Source of the DNA: DASSBQ01 sp040981125
GTDB taxonomy: Bacteria > Nitrospirota > Nitrospiria > Nitrospirales > Nitrospiraceae
Assembly: GCA_040981125.1 (NCBI GenBank)
Contig: JANRMQ010000002.1
Coordinates: forward strand, 186,001-250,000
Reading direction: 5' to 3'
Length of the DNA stretch: 64,000 nt
Below, one piece after another: positions 61,322 to 64,000 of the stretch. Below the pieces are notes generated by a model. The model had not been told where the DNA came from and made no database searches. It was given only the letters and a program-made list of their open reading frames with translations. Position 1 is the first letter of the stretch; each line of letters opens with the position of its first letter. Made by a program: the position numbers and the translations under genes.

Positions 61322-62659
61322 TCAGGTTTTTTGCCCGTCTGTTTTTTTGAGGCTCAACATGTACGACGTGAGATCGTTCAACTCCTGCTCACTGAGCGGG
61401 AATTTCGGCATGAAGGAGTCGGGTACTACCGATTGAGGATCGCGGAAATGCCGGAGATGCCACTCCCGATCGGGACGTTCGTCGCCCACGTAAGACAGAT
61501 CCGGCGCCACCGCTCCTCCTTCGCCATGGATACGATGACAGCCGGCACAGCCGAATTGGACATAGACGGCCTTGCCATGCGCGATTGCCGGATCGACGCG
61601 CGGAACAGCATAAATATTCTTCAAGGAAATACCCAGCAATGAAAACACGACCAGCAGAAACAAGCCCCCGCTAATGATCGCGGCAGGACGGCGGATCGGG
61701 TTCCTCGCGGGATTGCGGTCGATGAAGGGCCAGAACAACAGCACGGCAACAACAATGACCGGCAACACCCATGTCGCCACCGGTTCGAGAGGGCCATGCA
61801 CGTATTTCAACAGCTCATAGTAGAAGAGAAAATACCATTCCGGAACCGGCACAAACGTGGTATCTGAAGGATTCGCTTTATCCGTTAAAGGAATCGGAAC
61901 TCCGGCGGCCAATCCTGCCAGCACGGCAAAGATACCGAGCATCACCACGGCATCCATATACACTTGGCGAGGATAGAAGGCCTCGCTCTTGAGGGTCGAG
62001 CGATCATCCGCCCAGGGGCCTGCCGGCCCGACTCGTCGCAAAATAAACAGATGCAGCACAATCCCGGTCACCAGAATGGCGGGTAAAAACAGCACGTGCA
62101 CGGCAAAGAATCGCGTGAGCGTCAGCGCGCCCAGCATCTCTCCTCCTCTGAGGATGCGCGCCAGATCATCCCCGACGAGGGGGACCGTGCCCACCATATT
62201 GATGCCGACTTGGGTCGCCCAGTAGGCGGTTTGGTCCCACGGCAGCAGATAACCGGTAAAGGCGAAGGCCATCACGATCAGAAACAGAACAACCCCGACC
62301 ATCCACATGACTTCTCGCGGCGGTTTATAGGCTCCGTACAGAAACGTCTGAAGCATGTGGAGACCGATCATCACGACCATGGCGGAGGCCCCCCAATGGT
62401 GCAGCCCCCGTACAAATGAGCCGAACAGCACGTCCTTCATGATGAACTGGACAGTGTCGTAGGCATGATCGGGAGTCGGGGCGTAATACACAGCCAGGAA
62501 CATGCCGGTGATGGCTTGCGTGAGAAAGAGGAACAGGGTTGCCGAGCCGAACACGTAGATCCAGCTCGCGCCGCCCGGGATGGGTTCGTCGAGCAGTGTT
62601 TTTTGGACCGGCTTGAGATTGAGCCGGCTGTCAAGCCACTGATAGATGCGGGACGCCAC
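61322..62659 (-). CDS. Cytochrome b fused to cytochrome c (bc-complex core)
   Basis: The 445-residue product starts at a GTG overlapping the Rieske stop by one base. The N-terminal eight-helix cytochrome b has heme histidines in LHHWGASAMVVMIGLHML and FAVHVLFLPAILVTGIVLHL (13-residue spacing) and the quinol-site PEWY (PVPEWYFLFYYEL). After the last helix, residues ~365-445 are a class I cytochrome c with CAGCH. So cytochrome b and a c-type subunit are one polypeptide, as in other Nitrospira-like bc complexes. It transfers electrons between quinol and cytochromes. Confidence 0.93.
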   Translation of the reverse strand: MASRIYQWLDSRLNLKPVQKTLLDEPIPGGASWIYVFGSATLFLFLTQAITGMFLAVYYAPTPDHAYDTVQFIMKDVLFGSFVRGLHHWGASAMVVMIGLHMLQTFLYGAYKPPREVMWMVGVVLFLIVMAFAFTGYLLPWDQTAYWATQVGINMVGTVPLVGDDLARILRGGEMLGALTLTRFFAVHVLFLPAILVTGIVLHLFILRRVGPAGPWADDRSTLKSEAFYPRQVYMDAVVMLGIFAVLAGLAAGVPIPLTDKANPSDTTFVPVPEWYFLFYYELLKYVHGPLEPVATWVLPVIVVAVLLFWPFIDRNPARNPIRRPAAIISGGLFLLVVFSLLGISLKNIYAVPRVDPAIAHGKAVYVQFGCAGCHRIHGEGGAVAPDLSYVGDERPDREWHLRHFRDPQSVVPDSFMPKFPLSEQELNDLTSYMLSLKKTDGQKT

Positions 62660-63195
62660 TAAAGTTCCACCTTCCTGGAGAGGCCGGATCGAAACTCTTT
62701 GTACTGCACGAGCAGTCGGCCGTTTTCGACCTTGGTTGGCAAGACGTCCAGCGGCCGAGGGGCCGGCCCGGCCAATACTTCACCGGTTATGCCGAAAACA
62801 CTTCCATGACAGGGACACAGGAACTTCTTCTCTCCTGCATCCCAGCGGTAGCCGCAACCCAGATGGGTGCACATGGGAGAAAACACCGTGACGCTTCCAT
62901 CCGGCTGTTTGACGGCCCACACAGCCTTATGAATCTTCGATTCCATCCACCCGTCGTGGGCCGTCGTCATGTAGTCAAGCTGTTTCGGTTCCGCGGGAGT
63001 CAGAACCCCGGTTTCCCCGACATCCACCCATGGTTGCTCTCGCCGTTTAAAGGCCGGCCCGACAACATAGCCGACGAGCGGAATGCCCAGCCCTAATCCA
63101 ATCAACGCCGCCGCGCCCGCGGTGACCCATCCGAAAAAGCTTCGCCTTGTTCCGGGAGGCGAAGAAGTCGAGTCGGCCATTGTTCCTTGCTCCAT
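62659..63195 (-). CDS. Rieske iron-sulfur protein of bc complex
   Basis: The 178-residue product starts MEQGTMADSTSSPPGTRRSF; the second ATG is favoured over the first at 63201 because a GAGGAA site is eight bases ahead. A TRRSFFGWVTAGAAALIG Tat/anchor segment leads to the Rieske domain with CTHLGCGYRW and CPCHGSVFG, binding the 2Fe-2S cluster. It supplies electrons from quinol to the c subunit. Its stop overlaps the cytochrome b GTG. Confidence 0.93.
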   Translation of the reverse strand: MEQGTMADSTSSPPGTRRSFFGWVTAGAAALIGLGLGIPLVGYVVGPAFKRREQPWVDVGETGVLTPAEPKQLDYMTTAHDGWMESKIHKAVWAVKQPDGSVTVFSPMCTHLGCGYRWDAGEKKFLCPCHGSVFGITGEVLAGPAPRPLDVLPTKVENGRLLVQYKEFRSGLSRKVEL

Positions 63196-63374
63196 GTTCA
63201 TTTCCTCGGAATACCAGTTGGTCGATCCATATGAGAAGCGCGCTCTCCCACCGGATTCGTTCCTCGCCGCCGACACGTCGTGAAGTGCACCAACAATGCG
63301 GCCGGCGGCATCCGGTTAATGGAGAACCGGGTGCGTAAGGCCCGAAAGTATGGATAAAGTAGCGCGGTTTACAG

Positions 63375-63421
63375 TTGTATACAAGGATAGTTTTCAGAGG
63401 TCTTCCGTATGAATACGGAAG
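63375..63421. promoter_or_regulatory. Palindromes upstream of the bc operon
   Basis: A 10-base palindrome TTGTATACAA (63375-63384) and a 9-base stem with only two bases between (CTTCCGTAT-GA-ATACGGAAG, 63402-63421) lie ~180-225 bases before the Rieske ATG. A further TGCGGCGG/CCGCCGCA repeat (63422-63458) follows. These may be operators or processing structures. I cannot assign a regulator or a clear -35/-10. The intergenic stretch 63196-63532 otherwise holds no gene. Confidence 0.45.
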
Positions 63422-63532
63422 TGCGGCGGCATGCATGGGGGCCGCGCATACCGCCGCATAGGATTGCGAGAGCAGTAATAGCTCTACTGGGTAAGCTGCC
63501 GATGCCTACAGAGACCGCCTTGCAATGGCCTC

Positions 63533-63766
63533 CTACGCCGCTTTGCCCTTGGGCTGCTTATCTAATTGAGCCGCGCAGGTATTGAATCCTAGCAACGCCC
63601 AAACCGGACAGTAGCCGAGCACTCCCGTGACCAGCGCAATCGCACCGGCAATCAAAGCGAACGCCATTCCCGCCACCGGCAGTTCGGCGGATGCTCCGAC
63701 AGCGACCAAGGCCAGTCCCAGCAGAATACGAATCGGACGTTCAATTCCCCCGACATTGCAGGTCAT
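63533..63766 (-). CDS. DUF2892/YgaP-type small membrane protein
   Basis: The 77-residue product starts MTCNVGGIERPIRILLGLAL behind a strong AGGAGG site. It has two membrane segments with the family's MTxNVGGxDRxxRxxxG start and CPVWALLGFNTCAAQ end. The protein resembles the membrane part of YgaP without its rhodanese domain. Function unknown. It follows the partial cytochrome gene by 23 bases. Confidence 0.88.
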   Translation of the reverse strand: MTCNVGGIERPIRILLGLALVAVGASAELPVAGMAFALIAGAIALVTGVLGYCPVWALLGFNTCAAQLDKQPKGKAA

Positions 63767-63789
63767 GGCGCACCTCCTCTGGTAAGATC

Positions 63790-64000
63790 CTACCGGCCCT
63801 TTTCTGTTCCAAATCGGTACATATCGTGACAAGTCGTACAACGAGACGTAATGGCGGCCAGCCGTTTCAAGATCTGTTGCGATGACTCGCCCGCGGCGGC
63901 GGCATCCGCCAGGCCGTCCATATCCCGATGCACCGACATGCCCATCTGTTTGAATGGAAGCGGCAACTTGCCTATGAGAGCGGGATCCACGTCAGCCTCC
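63790..64000 (-). CDS. Partial cytochrome c family protein, 5' end outside window
   Basis: The frame is open from the window edge and ends at 63790; an internal GTG at 63990 is not taken as the start because reading continues upstream. The visible 70 residues end in RCTTCHDMYRFG (CxxCH). KQMGMSVHRDMDGLADAAAA and a final heme site are the layout of a cytochrome c-prime-like or octaheme-independent short cytochrome. It probably forms an operon with the DUF2892 gene. Confidence 0.75.
   Translation of the reverse strand, partial: EADVDPALIGKLPLPFKQMGMSVHRDMDGLADAAAAGESSQQILKRLAAITSRCTTCHDMYRFGTEKGR

Overview
The window is one stretch of a GC-rich bacterial chromosome with no rRNA, tRNA, CRISPR array or intact transposon that I can recognise. 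The gene mix points to a Nitrospira-type organism (phylum Nitrospirota). It includes many small c-type cytochromes, a Rieske/cytochrome b-c complex, an archaeal-type S-adenosylmethionine synthetase, many universal stress proteins and DUF2934/DUF1264/FmdB-type proteins. This assignment is inferred from gene content; no marker gene proves it.

Layout. 1-9 kb holds housekeeping and membrane genes: nadB (cut by the window edge), a lipoprotein, a tiny ribosomal-type protein, an MsbA-like ABC exporter, DUF202, DUF481, an MFS exporter and a cupin. 9-31 kb is a stress and signalling region. It starts with a sigma-54 activator (GAF-PAS-AAA+-Fis, 9838-11793) and continues with OsmC, four universal stress proteins, cupredoxins, an HPF-cold-shock fusion, a pentapeptide-repeat protein, two CBS proteins, SAM synthetase and an exported isoaspartyl methyltransferase. 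32-43 kb is more accessory: a Fic toxin with a predicted antitoxin, an RlaP-like nucleotidyltransferase, an Hsp20/phosphoribosyltransferase/cupredoxin/Usp operon, a GNAT-acyl-CoA synthetase fusion and a BsuBI/PstI-type restriction-modification pair. 43-64 kb is respiratory and metal-related: a hemerythrin/multiheme/small cytochrome b cluster, an RND efflux pair, Cu/Zn superoxide dismutase, several cytochromes, a sulfite-oxidase-like operon, and a Rieske-cytochrome b/c operon that runs on into a cytochrome and an outer-membrane barrel.

The strongest higher-level signal is regulatory. Sites matching the -24/-12 promoter of sigma-54 (GG, ten bases, GC, usually with TGGCA and TTGC context) stand in front of about ten separate stress or electron-transfer transcription units on both strands. 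They share the window with one sigma-54 activator. I read this as a local sigma-54 stress regulon covering Usp proteins, Hsp20, HPF, OsmC, CBS proteins, cupredoxins and the hemerythrin/cytochrome b cluster. The promoter calls were made by eye and the link to the activator is inferred.

The best candidate for an undescribed system is the minus-strand cluster 43274-46503. It contains YtxH, hemerythrin, a diheme c protein, a 195-residue membrane protein with two H-x13-H pairs like a bis-heme cytochrome b, a pentaheme c protein and a monoheme lipoprotein, behind a good sigma-54 site. A second candidate is the bc-complex operon that ends in an outer-membrane beta-barrel gene.
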